Below are positions 8,155 through 18,607 of a stretch of DNA of 36,683 nt, piece after piece. The notes under the pieces were generated by a model, which saw only the letters and a program-made list of their open reading frames with translations, was not told the origin of the DNA and did not search any database. The position numbers were made by a program, and so were the translations under genes. This DNA comes from a virus: the IMG/VR virus record IMGVR_UViG_3300030419_001557, positions 1 through 36,683 of that record; one strand, written 5' to 3'. Positions within the stretch are counted from its first letter, which is position 1; every line of letters begins with the position of its first letter.

Positions 8155-8904
8155 TTACCCAAGACCTGCTGCTCTGCGAGCTGCTGCCTCAGTGTCAGGA
8201 TTACGAACCCCTGCGTTATATTGATCCAATAATCTTGCCTCACTGGAACTGGCTTCTGCTGGAGCTGTGCTATTATCAAAGCTCTGTGCAGGAACTTGTT
8301 GCTTCTTTAACTTAGCGTTTTCCTCTTTGAGTGACCTAAGTTCGGCTTGATGCCGTGCTGCAACTTCCATTTCTTGAGGGGTCTTGAACTTAATCAACTG
8401 TTCTGGATCAACATTGTACTGCTTTCCATAATGCAAGGAAGCCTTGTACTGACCTTCTATAAACTCTTTTTCCTGTGCAAACTTTTGTTGCTGTTGCACA
8501 GTTTGGTTTTGCTGATGATAATACTGTGATGCCATAGATTGTGCTTGGTCGCTACTATACCCTTGTTGCAATAACTGATCTCTGTATTGTTCAGCTTGCT
8601 GTCTTACCTGTTCAACTTGCCTTTCTCCTTCTAGTTGAGCAATCCTAGTTTGTTGTTCTTGTAATTGCTTTTCTAAATTGTTTTCTGGCTCTGCTGTTGC
8701 AGGATACGTGCCTAAATCAGTTTCTTCTTTTGTAGTTTCTGTTGTCGCAGTAGATGGTTCTGCTGTAACTTCAGTCCCTTCAGTAGAAGTTTCTTCAGAC
8801 GGCACTTCCGTAGGAGCTTCTGTTGGAGCTTCTGTAGTAGGCGTAGTATCTGTAACCAAATTTAACTCTGGCTGTGTATCAGATGTATTATTTTCATTTA
8901 CCAT
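8155..8904 (-). CDS. Capsid scaffold protein
   Basis: The 249-aa product starts at ATG 8904 (TTTCCTCC read in reverse gives AGGAGGAAA). Residues 1-75 are a Thr/Glu/Pro-rich low-complexity segment, residues 76-215 are Gln/Glu-rich long helices (EKQLQEQQTRIAQLEGERQV and similar) with coiled-coil character, and the tail is short and basic (TEAAARRAAGLG). Acidic N-terminus, helical body and basic capsid-binding tail is the standard scaffold layout, and the gene sits immediately before the major capsid gene. Confidence 0.88.
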   Translation of the reverse strand: MVNENNTSDTQPELNLVTDTTPTTEAPTEAPTEVPSEETSTEGTEVTAEPSTATTETTKEETDLGTYPATAEPENNLEKQLQEQQTRIAQLEGERQVEQVRQQAEQYRDQLLQQGYSSDQAQSMASQYYHQQNQTVQQQQKFAQEKEFIEGQYKASLHYGKQYNVDPEQLIKFKTPQEMEVAARHQAELRSLKEENAKLKKQQVPAQSFDNSTAPAEASSSEARLLDQYNAGVRNPDTEAAARRAAGLG

Positions 8905-8945
8905 ATTTCCTCCTATATATAAAATATAACTTTGTTAATAAATTG

Positions 8946-11900
8946 TCAATCTATAATAAAACGTTCTAATTCTTTTTCTGCCAAATCGTTCCTTCCCATA
9001 TCAATAAAAAATTGTCTTCTTAAATTTAAACTTATCATTATTTCTCTGTATTGATCTGGTCTTGCTATTCTCATTCTTTGCAAAACTATTCTAGGAAGAG
9101 GAGTTTTATTTCTGTTTCTGTAAATAGCTTGTATTTGTTCTCTTGACAATGTAGCTATTAATTTATTAAAAGCCGGTTCAAATGCACCTGGTATTTCATA
9201 ACCATTTTCATCTCTTAACTCGTCAAACATTTTGCTGTATTTTGCTAATGCAACAAGGTTAGGGTTCGAATCTTCTTCGTCTCTTTCTCCCCAATCAATG
9301 TCTTGTCCAGCGTTGCGTTTAAGTGCTCTTAATTCTATTTCTTCTTTTTCGTATTGACGCATAAAGTTTCTGTGTCCTTCTGGGGTAAAAGGGTACGCCC
9401 TTCTGTTTTCAGCATATATTCTTAGTTGGTTTTGAAAGTCAGCTTCTAATTTGTCTGATTCATTAAAATACATAGAAATTGGAGTTGTTTTTCTTTTTCT
9501 TTGTTGTTCTTCTAATGGTTCTATTCTTTCTTTTAACAATTCTTTTAACATATCTTTTTCAAATCCTTCTAAACTATCAAAGTCTTTCTCTAATATATCC
9601 CACGATGCTTCTCTAAGTATTTGACCTATGCCCATAGGGTTTGTTCTTAATCCAAAAAATTCTCCGCTAGCTCTTTGTGCTCTGCCCTGAATGTCATTTA
9701 AAGACCATTTGTCTTCATTAGAACTTTCCGCAAGAGATTGTGCCCATATAGGTATAAAATTATCGGCTGCCCATCTTCCTCCTAAATTCTCAATTGTTTC
9801 TACGCTAAAAAATTCACCTCCTGGTCTCCATGCAGGCTCTCCTAAAAAGTCTTCTCCACTAAACACTTCCCACGCTGTTTTGGGAGCTAATGATTGTTGT
9901 CCCTTTATCCAAGTTATTACAGGGTTATCTGATGTTGCCATAAAATCATTCCATGGTTCTACAGATTCTCCGTCTGCTTCTTTCCCTATTTGGTTTACAG
10001 CTTTAGCCAAAATTTTAAAATCACTTCTGAACTTAGAGCCTATTCCCATTCTTTGCCCGTCTACATTTACAGTTAAAAAATCACTTGAAGTAGGATCAAA
10101 CATTTTATCTATTTTTTTCTCTAATTCTTCTTCCGTTTGACCTTCTTGTGATGAAACTAATATTTGCAATGCTAAAGTAGACATAGCTGCTCCTGCTGCC
10201 AAACTAATCAAAGACTTTCTTGCCAACTCTCCAGCCAATCCTCCTTGTAATGCCTGAACATACAATGCTGCAGTTGCTCTTCTGTATCTTGGAGCTAATA
10301 AAACTGCTGATTCTATTGCTCTTTGTTTAGGCGATATACCTTTTTGTGCAGAGTTACTTAATCCTCTAATATTATTTACATAGTTTTCTATTATTCTTCT
10401 GTTTGCTCTGGTGTTAGCAGCTCCTGCAATTAACGGGTCTAGTGCTTTAGCCATTTCTACTGCTGCAAAATCTTGTGCTGTAATAAAAGCATCTTGAAAA
10501 TAAGACAATCGTTTTTTTGCTTGTTTACCTACAGTGCTTAGTATAGGAATTTTGTTATCAAATATTCCTCCTTGTTGTAATGCTTCAAAAAGCTCACTGT
10601 TATCAGATGTCTGGAGTCCAGGGTATTTGTCTAATACAGCTCTGTTTTTTTTCATAAAATTAGCTTTCCATTCTATTACCGCCTGTTTATTTTTCATTGA
10701 TCTGAAAAGTGTTGCCCCAAAAGTCAACCCTGTTTTACCAAATATAATTGGATGTGTCATTGGCAAAGCTATTAACTGAATTGCAAATATGCTAGCGTCA
10801 CCTGCTAATGCAAACAATCTTTGTACAGAATTAAATTTGTTTACATTAGTCCAAAATTTAGTGACATTAAATTTCTCATTCATTCTTGTCCATTCTTTTT
10901 GAAATTCTGTAACTGCTTCTTTAACTTCAGGGTCTACAATTTCATCTACTCTTAATGCTCTTCCTCTTAACCCAGGTGTGTCAAAAAAATCAAACTCCCA
11001 TGGTTTTTTGCCTGCAGCCAATTTGGCTTCTTTCATAATATTATTAGCATCTTCTAGTTTTACATCCATCTTTCTTTTGTAATCACCCAAGGTAGTTGTA
11101 AGCTCAGAAATCTCATCTTCATTTAAAGCACTCTTTAAGTCTTTGTTGTAGTAATTATCTATTCTTCCGTTTATAATATTTTGAGTTTTCATAGATATTT
11201 CTTTATTAGTAAACAGTTCTGCTCCACCTATGAAATCATCTTTAGTCAAAGGGTTGTTTTCTATTTGTTTTCCGTAATTTTTTGCAAGCCAATCGTAAGT
11301 TTCATCAAGTTCTTCTTTTGAAATTTTGTCCCATCCTTCATTTCCTGCTTTTGTTTGCAGTTGCCTTATTTTCAATGTTTTTAAAGGAGCACTTTTGTTT
11401 CCCGTAACACGCATTATTTGAGCTATCCTTGTAGTTATTGCAAAACTTTTCCAATTTCCATAATTGTTTAATTCTTCTTTTACAAATGGGTCTAGTCTGT
11501 TTAATATTTTTTCTAATCCAGACGGAGATCCTTTTGTTACTTCTGGGTTAAAGACATCGTCTTTAATTTCTTGTATTTTCTTTAATATTGGTTTGCCTCC
11601 AACTATTTCATTTAATTGGTACAAATCTTTTTTACTTAGCCTTAACACATCTCCAACAGTAGTTATGTTTTTATTTATTTTTTCACTTAAATTTCCTGCT
11701 ACGTTTGCTAAACGAGTAAATCCTATTATTGCTTCATGTGTATTAGGGTGTCCTGCTTTGCCTAATTGATATGATATTTCTTCTGCGTTTGTTGTAAGCC
11801 TAACCCCATTAAATTCGTCTGGTATTCTAACTTTTAGCCAATCTAATAATTCTTGGTCATATGCTTTTTTCAATCTTGATTTTAAATTTACTATAACTGC

Positions 11901-13484
11901 TTGATCTGATGGCAAGTATCTCCATCCTTCTTTTTCAGCGTCTCTAACTGTTTCCCATGATCTTCGTTTTTGTGATGATATTCTGTTTCCTAGTTGATAC
12001 AACTTTCCGCCTGTTCCCATAACAGCCTTTCCTTCTATTTGACCTGTATTGTCAAACTTAACAAAAACTTTTCTTCCAGAATATGACCATGCTTTTTTAA
12101 TATCTTCTTTAACTGTTTCGTCTAAACTGTCTGAGTTTTCTAACAAGTCATCTATTGATTTCTCATCTAACAACGATCCTGGTGAATCTACGTCATCAGG
12201 GTCAAAATTAGTTTTTCTATATTTAACGCCTGCGTCTAACATTCTTTTTTCACCAAGTGTTTCAAGTTCTTGTGCACGCTTTAACCATTCTTTTTGTTGG
12301 TCTGTTAAAAAGTCATCCCATATACCCCATTCGTTTTTTGCAGGGTTTACTTCATCTCTAATTCTTGCAAGAGATATGCCTTCATCTGTGCCAATAATTT
12401 GCTTGTATAACTCTGGTCTTTTTTTAGCCAGCTCTTGTAATTCTGGAGAGTCTTTTGCAAACCTGCCTTCTGTGAAAAAAGACAACATAGGGTTAGTTTG
12501 ATCTTCTTCTATTTTCCCAAACAACGTTCTTGCTGTTCCGTTTTCGTTTAAATAATCTTCCATTCTAACTGCAGCCATATCAGCATTATATTCTCCCATA
12601 ACTCTTAACGCTTGTGTTTGTTCTGGAATAGATTTTGCTACTGCTGCTGGATCAACATATTGAACAAATCGTCTTGCAGCGTTAGGTATAGTGCTTAACA
12701 CTCCATATTTTTCAGCAAGTTTTGGCAATTTTAATTTTTTTGCAAATTTAACATACCATGTATTATTAAACTGATCCTGTACAGAACCAAATTCTTTTTG
12801 AACACTTGCCAATGTTGTTCGTCTCATCACTTGATCTTTGTTAAATGATTTAGTTTTTTTAGTTATTTCTGCTAAAGAATCTCCTGGCGTTAATCCTGCT
12901 CTTCTACCAGCTCTTGTAATAACTTTGTATCCTCCTATACCTGCTGCTAATCCTCCAATTACAGCACCGGGAGTTCCTCCTATTTCTCCTCCTATTGCTT
13001 GCCCTCCTGCGGACAATCCTACTAGTCCTACTTCAGAGCCAATTCTAGTTGCTACTTTGCCTGCCATAGAACCTCTTGGGGCATCTAATATTGGAGTTGA
13101 AAAAGTACGTGCCAAATTTCTTCCTAACTGCACGCCTTTTGGTGCGGCTGCTCTAGCGGCTGCTCTAGCTGCTGTTCTAGCTGCTAACGCCGGTCCTGTA
13201 ACAGGTCCTGCTGCACCTCCTGTAAATATTGTAGCTCCTACTAATCCCAATGTTATAGGGTCTGTTAAATATTCAGCAGCAAATCTTGCAACAGGGTCTA
13301 ATACAGTTCCTGGCATTAATTTTTCTGCCCTTTCTTGTGAGACTAAAGGTGTTATTGGAAATTTAGCTGCGGTTTTTAAAGCTGTGCCAAAACCCAAAGG
13401 TTGTTTATTGTCTCTTTTAATAGGTAGTTCTGAATCTGGTCTTGGAGGACTCGGAACGAATGCACTAGTAGATGGAGTTGTCAT
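8946..13484 (-). CDS. 1512-aa internal virion / DNA ejection protein
   Basis: The largest gene starts at ATG 13484. Near the N-terminus there are two Gly/Ala-rich hydrophobic segments, about residues 76-115 and 150-190, the second full of GxxxG-like steps (GQAIGGEIGGTPGAVIGGLA). Two further hydrophobic stretches lie near residues 890-928 and 1091-1112. Between them are long charged helical regions. Giant, mostly helical proteins with hidden membrane segments beside the portal are typical of internal core proteins of short-tailed phages, which leave the head at infection and build a channel through the cell envelope. I see no clear lysozyme or transglycosylase motif. Role is inferred from size, composition and position. 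Confidence 0.82.
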   Translation of the reverse strand: MTTPSTSAFVPSPPRPDSELPIKRDNKQPLGFGTALKTAAKFPITPLVSQERAEKLMPGTVLDPVARFAAEYLTDPITLGLVGATIFTGGAAGPVTGPALAARTAARAAARAAAPKGVQLGRNLARTFSTPILDAPRGSMAGKVATRIGSEVGLVGLSAGGQAIGGEIGGTPGAVIGGLAAGIGGYKVITRAGRRAGLTPGDSLAEITKKTKSFNKDQVMRRTTLASVQKEFGSVQDQFNNTWYVKFAKKLKLPKLAEKYGVLSTIPNAARRFVQYVDPAAVAKSIPEQTQALRVMGEYNADMAAVRMEDYLNENGTARTLFGKIEEDQTNPMLSFFTEGRFAKDSPELQELAKKRPELYKQIIGTDEGISLARIRDEVNPAKNEWGIWDDFLTDQQKEWLKRAQELETLGEKRMLDAGVKYRKTNFDPDDVDSPGSLLDEKSIDDLLENSDSLDETVKEDIKKAWSYSGRKVFVKFDNTGQIEGKAVMGTGGKLYQLGNRISSQKRRSWETVRDAEKEGWRYLPSDQAVIVNLKSRLKKAYDQELLDWLKVRIPDEFNGVRLTTNAEEISYQLGKAGHPNTHEAIIGFTRLANVAGNLSEKINKNITTVGDVLRLSKKDLYQLNEIVGGKPILKKIQEIKDDVFNPEVTKGSPSGLEKILNRLDPFVKEELNNYGNWKSFAITTRIAQIMRVTGNKSAPLKTLKIRQLQTKAGNEGWDKISKEELDETYDWLAKNYGKQIENNPLTKDDFIGGAELFTNKEISMKTQNIINGRIDNYYNKDLKSALNEDEISELTTTLGDYKRKMDVKLEDANNIMKEAKLAAGKKPWEFDFFDTPGLRGRALRVDEIVDPEVKEAVTEFQKEWTRMNEKFNVTKFWTNVNKFNSVQRLFALAGDASIFAIQLIALPMTHPIIFGKTGLTFGATLFRSMKNKQAVIEWKANFMKKNRAVLDKYPGLQTSDNSELFEALQQGGIFDNKIPILSTVGKQAKKRLSYFQDAFITAQDFAAVEMAKALDPLIAGAANTRANRRIIENYVNNIRGLSNSAQKGISPKQRAIESAVLLAPRYRRATAALYVQALQGGLAGELARKSLISLAAGAAMSTLALQILVSSQEGQTEEELEKKIDKMFDPTSSDFLTVNVDGQRMGIGSKFRSDFKILAKAVNQIGKEADGESVEPWNDFMATSDNPVITWIKGQQSLAPKTAWEVFSGEDFLGEPAWRPGGEFFSVETIENLGGRWAADNFIPIWAQSLAESSNEDKWSLNDIQGRAQRASGEFFGLRTNPMGIGQILREASWDILEKDFDSLEGFEKDMLKELLKERIEPLEEQQRKRKTTPISMYFNESDKLEADFQNQLRIYAENRRAYPFTPEGHRNFMRQYEKEEIELRALKRNAGQDIDWGERDEEDSNPNLVALAKYSKMFDELRDENGYEIPGAFEPAFNKLIATLSREQIQAIYRNRNKTPLPRIVLQRMRIARPDQYREIMISLNLRRQFFIDMGRNDLAEKELERFIID

Positions 13485-13494
13485 TTAAAAACCT

Positions 13495-14064
13495 TTAATA
13501 ATATATTTGCCTTGTTCTAGGAGCATATGCTTGAGTAGACCCTCCAAAGTATGATCTTTCCGAAGGACTCATAGCTGAATATCTTTGACTCAACGGATCA
13601 GTCCCTTGTATTGGTTGTCCTGTAGTAGGATCAATGTCACCTCTTAAGTATTCTGTAAATGCTAATGATGGCATTTGACCAGCTCTTGCTATTTCTCCAA
13701 GCCTGCCTAAATATCCTTGGTATATGTCTTGAAAACTTTGTTGGTAAAATCTTTCTTTTGACGGAGTTCTACCACGCATAGCTCCGCCTACTTCTGTAGA
13801 CTCTCTGCCTGTAATTCCTTCTCTGGTAAATGCTTCTGCTGTAGGAGAACTTAAATATGCAATTTGTGGATTGTCTGTTAAAAATTGTTCTCCAAAATTT
13901 GAGTATATATTTGTAGGGTCGTAACCAAAAGGTAAAAAATCTGCAAACGGGTTTGTCGGTCTAGTTCTTTCTCTAGCTAACCTTCCTTGCAACCCAGTTC
14001 CGTAGGCATATCTGTTTCTTCCTGCTAAGTCTTTTTTTGAAAATCCTTCTATTATATCTACCAT
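13495..14064 (-). CDS. 189-aa virion-associated protein
   Basis: It starts at ATG 14064 with a one-base TAATG overlap with the 908-aa gene and ends eleven bases before the giant internal protein. The sequence is Arg/Tyr/Gly/Pro-rich with little hydrophobic core (NRYAYGTGLQGRLARERTRP, FADFLPFGYDP, RSYFGGSTQAYAPRTRQIYY). It looks extended or disordered, as in small internal head proteins that accompany ejection proteins. I do not recognise the family; virion association is inferred from being enclosed by two internal-virion candidates. Confidence 0.78.
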   Translation of the reverse strand: MVDIIEGFSKKDLAGRNRYAYGTGLQGRLARERTRPTNPFADFLPFGYDPTNIYSNFGEQFLTDNPQIAYLSSPTAEAFTREGITGRESTEVGGAMRGRTPSKERFYQQSFQDIYQGYLGRLGEIARAGQMPSLAFTEYLRGDIDPTTGQPIQGTDPLSQRYSAMSPSERSYFGGSTQAYAPRTRQIYY

Positions 14065-16790
14065 TACATTGCTCCTCTGCCGCCATCATAGCTGCCGCCC
14101 ATCATTGCTAATAATTCATCTAATTCGTCTTCTGCTCGTTTCCTTGCCGTTACTCTTGGATCTATAACACGACCCCATGGTTCAAGGGTTTTGGGTCGGA
14201 CTTCAGGAGATTGAACAGGAATTGGTGGTGGCAACATATCATAAGTATTACGTTCGTCTTGCGGTGCACCTGTAGGTATTTTGTAAGGAGGGAGTCCTAT
14301 AGATTTCATGCCTGATACTACACCTTTTCCTAGTTGTCTTGCTACATTTCCTGCTGCTGTAATTGGAGTAAGAGCAGCTTTCGCTACATTTCCTGCTACA
14401 CCTCCTACATCAATAGGATCTCCGACAGGAGGAGCACCCATTCCTATTTCTGTTCCTCCGCTTGTCGGAGTAAACGATTGTGACACTTCACCAGTGACTG
14501 GCGGTCTGTCAAAAAACGGCAACAAATTGCCTTCAGCGTCTGTTCTTTGTACTAAGCCTTGATCTAGTCTTTGTTGATTTGTGAAATTTTGAAACGCTTG
14601 GTTTGCCATAGTATTAGCTGCGTCAACACTCATGCCTTGTTTTATATAAGTTTCTGGTCTAAACCTTGGATCATAATAGGTGGTAGGGTCAATAAACGTA
14701 CCTCCTGCTATTTGAGTTGCGTCTTGCGGGGAAGGAGTAAGTTTAGCAGAAGATAGTTGTCCTCCTCCCATCATTCCTGCTCCTACTTCTGGGTTAGCTT
14801 GACTCATACTTCCTAATGCCAAACTAGCAGGACCTCCGCTTGAACCACTCATTGCTGTTTTCAAAGCGGTCATACTATCCGTTGTATCTGTTGGGGCTGC
14901 TGCTAACAAACTCTGTTCATCAGGACCTTGTCCTCCTACATCTCCCGGTTGAAAACTTTTTGTTTTTAATAGTTCGTATTGTTGAACTTGCTCGGGTGTT
15001 GACCCTGTATTGTTTCCTAAAGTATTACTTTTATCATTGCCTGAAACAGTATTGTCTTGATTAACCAAGTCTGGTTTATCTGCAAACGTGTCTGAATAAA
15101 AACCTGGTTGTGTTATTGCTAACGGATTTGTTAATCTTGATCGATTATATTTATCTAAATATGCTTGGTCTATAGAATCTCGTAACCATTTAGGTTTTCC
15201 AAACCCTGCTATAGACATTCTAGTTTTTAATTCTATTTCTGGGTTTTGAACAAATCCTGTGTACAAATCACCTATACTACCTGAAAGCAAAGCAGGATTG
15301 TATTGGTCTTTCATAGCTATTTCTTTAACTTCTTCTAATTTTTTTAAAGAATCTGCAATTTGTGCTTTCAAAACTTCTGGTTTTTGTGATATAAATTTAG
15401 CAAAAGCTCTAGGGTCGTCTGCTGCTCCAAACATTCCTGCTAAATCAGCAGTGCCAAACAATCCTGGCATAGCTGTGCCCACTAATTTAAAAGCGTCTGA
15501 TAAATTATTTAAAATTCCTCCGTAAGTAGCTCGGGCAAAAGGGCTTGTTCCGCCGGGTAACAATGAAGGTAATCCTGCAGCAACTGAAGCTGGTGACGTT
15601 CCTAATTCCGCAGCTCTTTCTCCTGTTAACCCTGGTAATTCAGTAACCGCACTAGGCGTAAAACTAGGAGTGCTTTTAATATCTGATTGTTGTTTAACTT
15701 CACCTGTTTTTGCTTTTGTATCTGCGTCTTGCCCTGCGGGTGGTTGCCCACCTGCGGGTGGTGTAGTAGTGTCATCATCTTTTTTTTCTTTTTTATCTAT
15801 TACTTTTTTCACAGGAGTTTTGTCTATATATTCTTTAGCGTCTCCCTCAGAAAATTCTTTTCGAACTATGTTTTTGTTTTCTTCTGTGGGATTCATCCAT
15901 CCTAAAACTTTATCCCATATAAAACCTTCATCTATTCTTTTTCTGTATTCAGATTGCGTAACACCAGTGTCGAGCCAGTTTTTATTACTGTCTGGTGCAT
16001 AGTTTTTTAAGTTTCTAGCTATTCTGTCTCTTTCTGATTGTGCAGCTTCTGCTGCTGCTAGCCTGTCACTAAAAGTTCCTGTTGCAGTTAATGTAGTATC
16101 TTCTGAAGTAGAACCTGGTATAAACAATTTTCCACTTAATGTCTGATCTATTGCTCCTGCATCTGGACCAAACATTCCATATTTAGCTTTGTGCTTGTCT
16201 AAGTGATCTACTAATACAAGAGTATAAGCATCTTCATAACTAACTTTCCCATCAATGAAATCTTTTTCAATTTTATTGTAGGTGTAACTTTCTCCGTTTG
16301 GAAGTGTGACTGTTACTGTTTCATCAGAAGATGGTACAACGTCATAAATAGGACCTAAATTATCAGGGTCTACATAATTACCAATTTTTTCATCCCATAA
16401 TAGTTTGTATTCTTTTGCTTGTCCTGTTACGGGGTCAGTGCCTGTAACAAATTTTACAGGAGCAGGAGTTTTTTTCCCAGTTATAAATGTTCTTTTCCAA
16501 AATTCTTTAGTAAAAAATCCTTGTAAAGCAGAAGTTCTTTGTAAATCTTCGTAAGTAAGCTCTTCATTTCTAAGCACTTCGCTGTCCCAAATAGGCTCGC
16601 TAGTTGCATCGGCTCCAGACACTAATTGTAATTGTATATAAATTTCGTCTACTAATGCTTGGGCTGCCCATTTAGCATCTTTAGGTGTTTCGTATATATC
16701 TTGTTCTACAAAACTAGCTGTTGCTCTTTTTGCAACTTCTTCTTTTGACAATCCAGATATTAAAAGTGCTAAAACGTCATTTTTATTCAT
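14064..16790 (-). CDS. 908-aa virion protein, candidate second internal protein
   Basis: It starts at ATG 16790, two bases after the portal stop. Residues 1-130 are helical and acidic with a regulator-like opening (DVLALLISGLSKEEVAKRA). A strand-rich piece around 135-180 reads TGTDPVTGQAKEYKLLWDEK. From about 325 onward the protein is long, low-complexity Gly/Pro/Thr/Gln-rich sequence with short ordered islands (ERAAELGTSPASVAAGLPSL). The length, disorder and position between portal and the 1512-aa protein fit a second component of the ejected internal complex. No enzyme motif found. Confidence 0.77.
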   Translation of the reverse strand: MNKNDVLALLISGLSKEEVAKRATASFVEQDIYETPKDAKWAAQALVDEIYIQLQLVSGADATSEPIWDSEVLRNEELTYEDLQRTSALQGFFTKEFWKRTFITGKKTPAPVKFVTGTDPVTGQAKEYKLLWDEKIGNYVDPDNLGPIYDVVPSSDETVTVTLPNGESYTYNKIEKDFIDGKVSYEDAYTLVLVDHLDKHKAKYGMFGPDAGAIDQTLSGKLFIPGSTSEDTTLTATGTFSDRLAAAEAAQSERDRIARNLKNYAPDSNKNWLDTGVTQSEYRKRIDEGFIWDKVLGWMNPTEENKNIVRKEFSEGDAKEYIDKTPVKKVIDKKEKKDDDTTTPPAGGQPPAGQDADTKAKTGEVKQQSDIKSTPSFTPSAVTELPGLTGERAAELGTSPASVAAGLPSLLPGGTSPFARATYGGILNNLSDAFKLVGTAMPGLFGTADLAGMFGAADDPRAFAKFISQKPEVLKAQIADSLKKLEEVKEIAMKDQYNPALLSGSIGDLYTGFVQNPEIELKTRMSIAGFGKPKWLRDSIDQAYLDKYNRSRLTNPLAITQPGFYSDTFADKPDLVNQDNTVSGNDKSNTLGNNTGSTPEQVQQYELLKTKSFQPGDVGGQGPDEQSLLAAAPTDTTDSMTALKTAMSGSSGGPASLALGSMSQANPEVGAGMMGGGQLSSAKLTPSPQDATQIAGGTFIDPTTYYDPRFRPETYIKQGMSVDAANTMANQAFQNFTNQQRLDQGLVQRTDAEGNLLPFFDRPPVTGEVSQSFTPTSGGTEIGMGAPPVGDPIDVGGVAGNVAKAALTPITAAGNVARQLGKGVVSGMKSIGLPPYKIPTGAPQDERNTYDMLPPPIPVQSPEVRPKTLEPWGRVIDPRVTARKRAEDELDELLAMMGGSYDGGRGAM

Positions 16791-16791
16791 A

Positions 16792-18606
16792 TTATATTTC
16801 TCCTTCAGGTCCTAAGCCTTCTCTGGCTAATCTTTCTTCTTCTGTTTGTGCTCCTGGTCTAGGAGTTCCTGGCGGTACAAATGCAGCTGCCTGTGGATTA
16901 GGAGTTGGCGGTGGTACTCCACGCATAGCGTTAGGTTGAACTTGCGGAGGTACTCCTGTTTCACCTATGTTTCCCTGCTGTGCTTGTTGTTGCATTTGCA
17001 TATCTATTTGTTGCCTTTCTAAATTTTTAGTATTTAATGTGTGTATCAACTCGCCATAATAAAACTGTGCCAAGTCATCTCTACCTCTTTCTTCTGCAGC
17101 AACAAGTAATGTCCATAGTGCTGCTTCGGGTAATATTCTTTCTGCTTGTTGTTCGTTAATTGCATCTTCCATATTGTCTGTGTCTTGTAATCCAAGAATT
17201 TTATCTCTAATAAATATGTCTGGTAGCAATGGTGTTTGACCTTCTCTGGCTATTTGAGCCATGCTCATCTTTGTCATATCGTCTTGTGGTAGCTGACCAA
17301 CAAACGTGATTTCAATATCGCCAGCTTGTTTAATAGCTTGTGGTGATATTTGTTCTTTGAAGTAACTTCTATTCATGTCTCTTCCTGAAAGTTCCATAAC
17401 ATCAAAAGACTCTGTAATGTATTGATCGTTTATTAACATGCACATTTCAGTGTATGCTGATTCAAGTGCGTCTATTCTAGGTTGTAATATACTGTCTATA
17501 CCTTGTCTTAAAGTATTAATTGCAAATCCTGACAATTGAAATTGAATGTCCCCATACAAACTATGCGGAATCGATCCTCTTTGCATTTCTCCAGACACAA
17601 GTCCCATGTATGCACCGGTTTCTCTGGCTGCTTCTAGTAATCCTAATGGCTCTACATTTTCTCCTTGAGCCAAAGATATTTCTGTGCCTTCTTTGTAAGG
17701 GTCTTCGTCTAGTGTTTTCATTCCATCTCTTGATGTAATTTTGAGACCTTGTTTTCTTGATCTTGCTGTTAGTTCCAGCATAACACTCATCATAAAGTTA
17801 TGATTTTCGTAGCTATCTCTGTTATGTTTAAATACAGATTCTCCATGATCTGCTATAGTGTCGTCTATTGGAACATGGTCGTTTAATGCTTGTATCATTG
17901 GTGTTGCTCCGACAGGTCCTAGAAAAACAGGAACTCTTGGAGAGCCGTGTGGTGTAGCTTTTTTTACCACTCTTCCGTTAGATAAAACCACCATGTTAAT
18001 TTCTTTGTCATAGTAATCGTACACATCTAACCAGTCTTCATAGTTATCGTTTTTGGTTAATTTAACGTTGTATTCTGATTCTATAACATCTTTAGATTTT
18101 TTTACTTTATGACACGCCCACATTAATCCGTCATCTCCCGTTCCCCAATATGTGTGCATTGGGTCCCATGGGGAAATGTCCACGTAACTTTGGTCGTCTT
18201 TTTTCATTATCAGAGCACGACCAGCATACCATCCACGAAGTGATATAAACCATGACAATTGTGCTTTAATTGATGGTTTTAGTTGTTTCGTTAATCTTTC
18301 GTTTGCTTGTCTTAGTGAGCCTAAGAAGAATCTTTCTTTAGTGTTATTGGCTTCTCTGGCTTCTCTTTCTTCGCTAACATTTGGTATCCTGACTATCATT
18401 TCAGACGAAGTTAAAAAAGATATTATTTTATCTGCGTAAGTTGATGGTTCGTTGGATGTATATGAGTGATATCCGTCACCTGCGTCATACGGGTCTAATC
18501 TGTACAGTGAATAATCTGTTTCCATTCTGGAACGCAAAGGTTCTGTGGAATCATAATGTGTTTCAACTTTGTTAATTATATCTTCAGCTTTTATTCTTTT
18601 TGCCAA
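16792..18606 (-). CDS. Portal protein
   Basis: This 604-aa product starts at ATG 18606, two bases after the large terminase stop. The N-terminal 100 residues (LRSRMETDYSLYRLDPYD, then SNEPSTYADKIISFLTSSEM) match the usual helical entry of podovirus-type portals, followed by DISPWDPMHTYWGTGDDG and the long stem and crown helices (QFQLSGFAINTLRQGIDSIL). The C-terminal 100 residues are Gln/Pro-rich (QQIDMQMQQQAQQG), like the barrel tail of many portals. Length and position directly after TerL support the call. Confidence 0.9.
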   Translation of the reverse strand: MAKRIKAEDIINKVETHYDSTEPLRSRMETDYSLYRLDPYDAGDGYHSYTSNEPSTYADKIISFLTSSEMIVRIPNVSEEREAREANNTKERFFLGSLRQANERLTKQLKPSIKAQLSWFISLRGWYAGRALIMKKDDQSYVDISPWDPMHTYWGTGDDGLMWACHKVKKSKDVIESEYNVKLTKNDNYEDWLDVYDYYDKEINMVVLSNGRVVKKATPHGSPRVPVFLGPVGATPMIQALNDHVPIDDTIADHGESVFKHNRDSYENHNFMMSVMLELTARSRKQGLKITSRDGMKTLDEDPYKEGTEISLAQGENVEPLGLLEAARETGAYMGLVSGEMQRGSIPHSLYGDIQFQLSGFAINTLRQGIDSILQPRIDALESAYTEMCMLINDQYITESFDVMELSGRDMNRSYFKEQISPQAIKQAGDIEITFVGQLPQDDMTKMSMAQIAREGQTPLLPDIFIRDKILGLQDTDNMEDAINEQQAERILPEAALWTLLVAAEERGRDDLAQFYYGELIHTLNTKNLERQQIDMQMQQQAQQGNIGETGVPPQVQPNAMRGVPPPTPNPQAAAFVPPGTPRPGAQTEEERLAREGLGPEGEI

Positions 18607-18607
18607 G

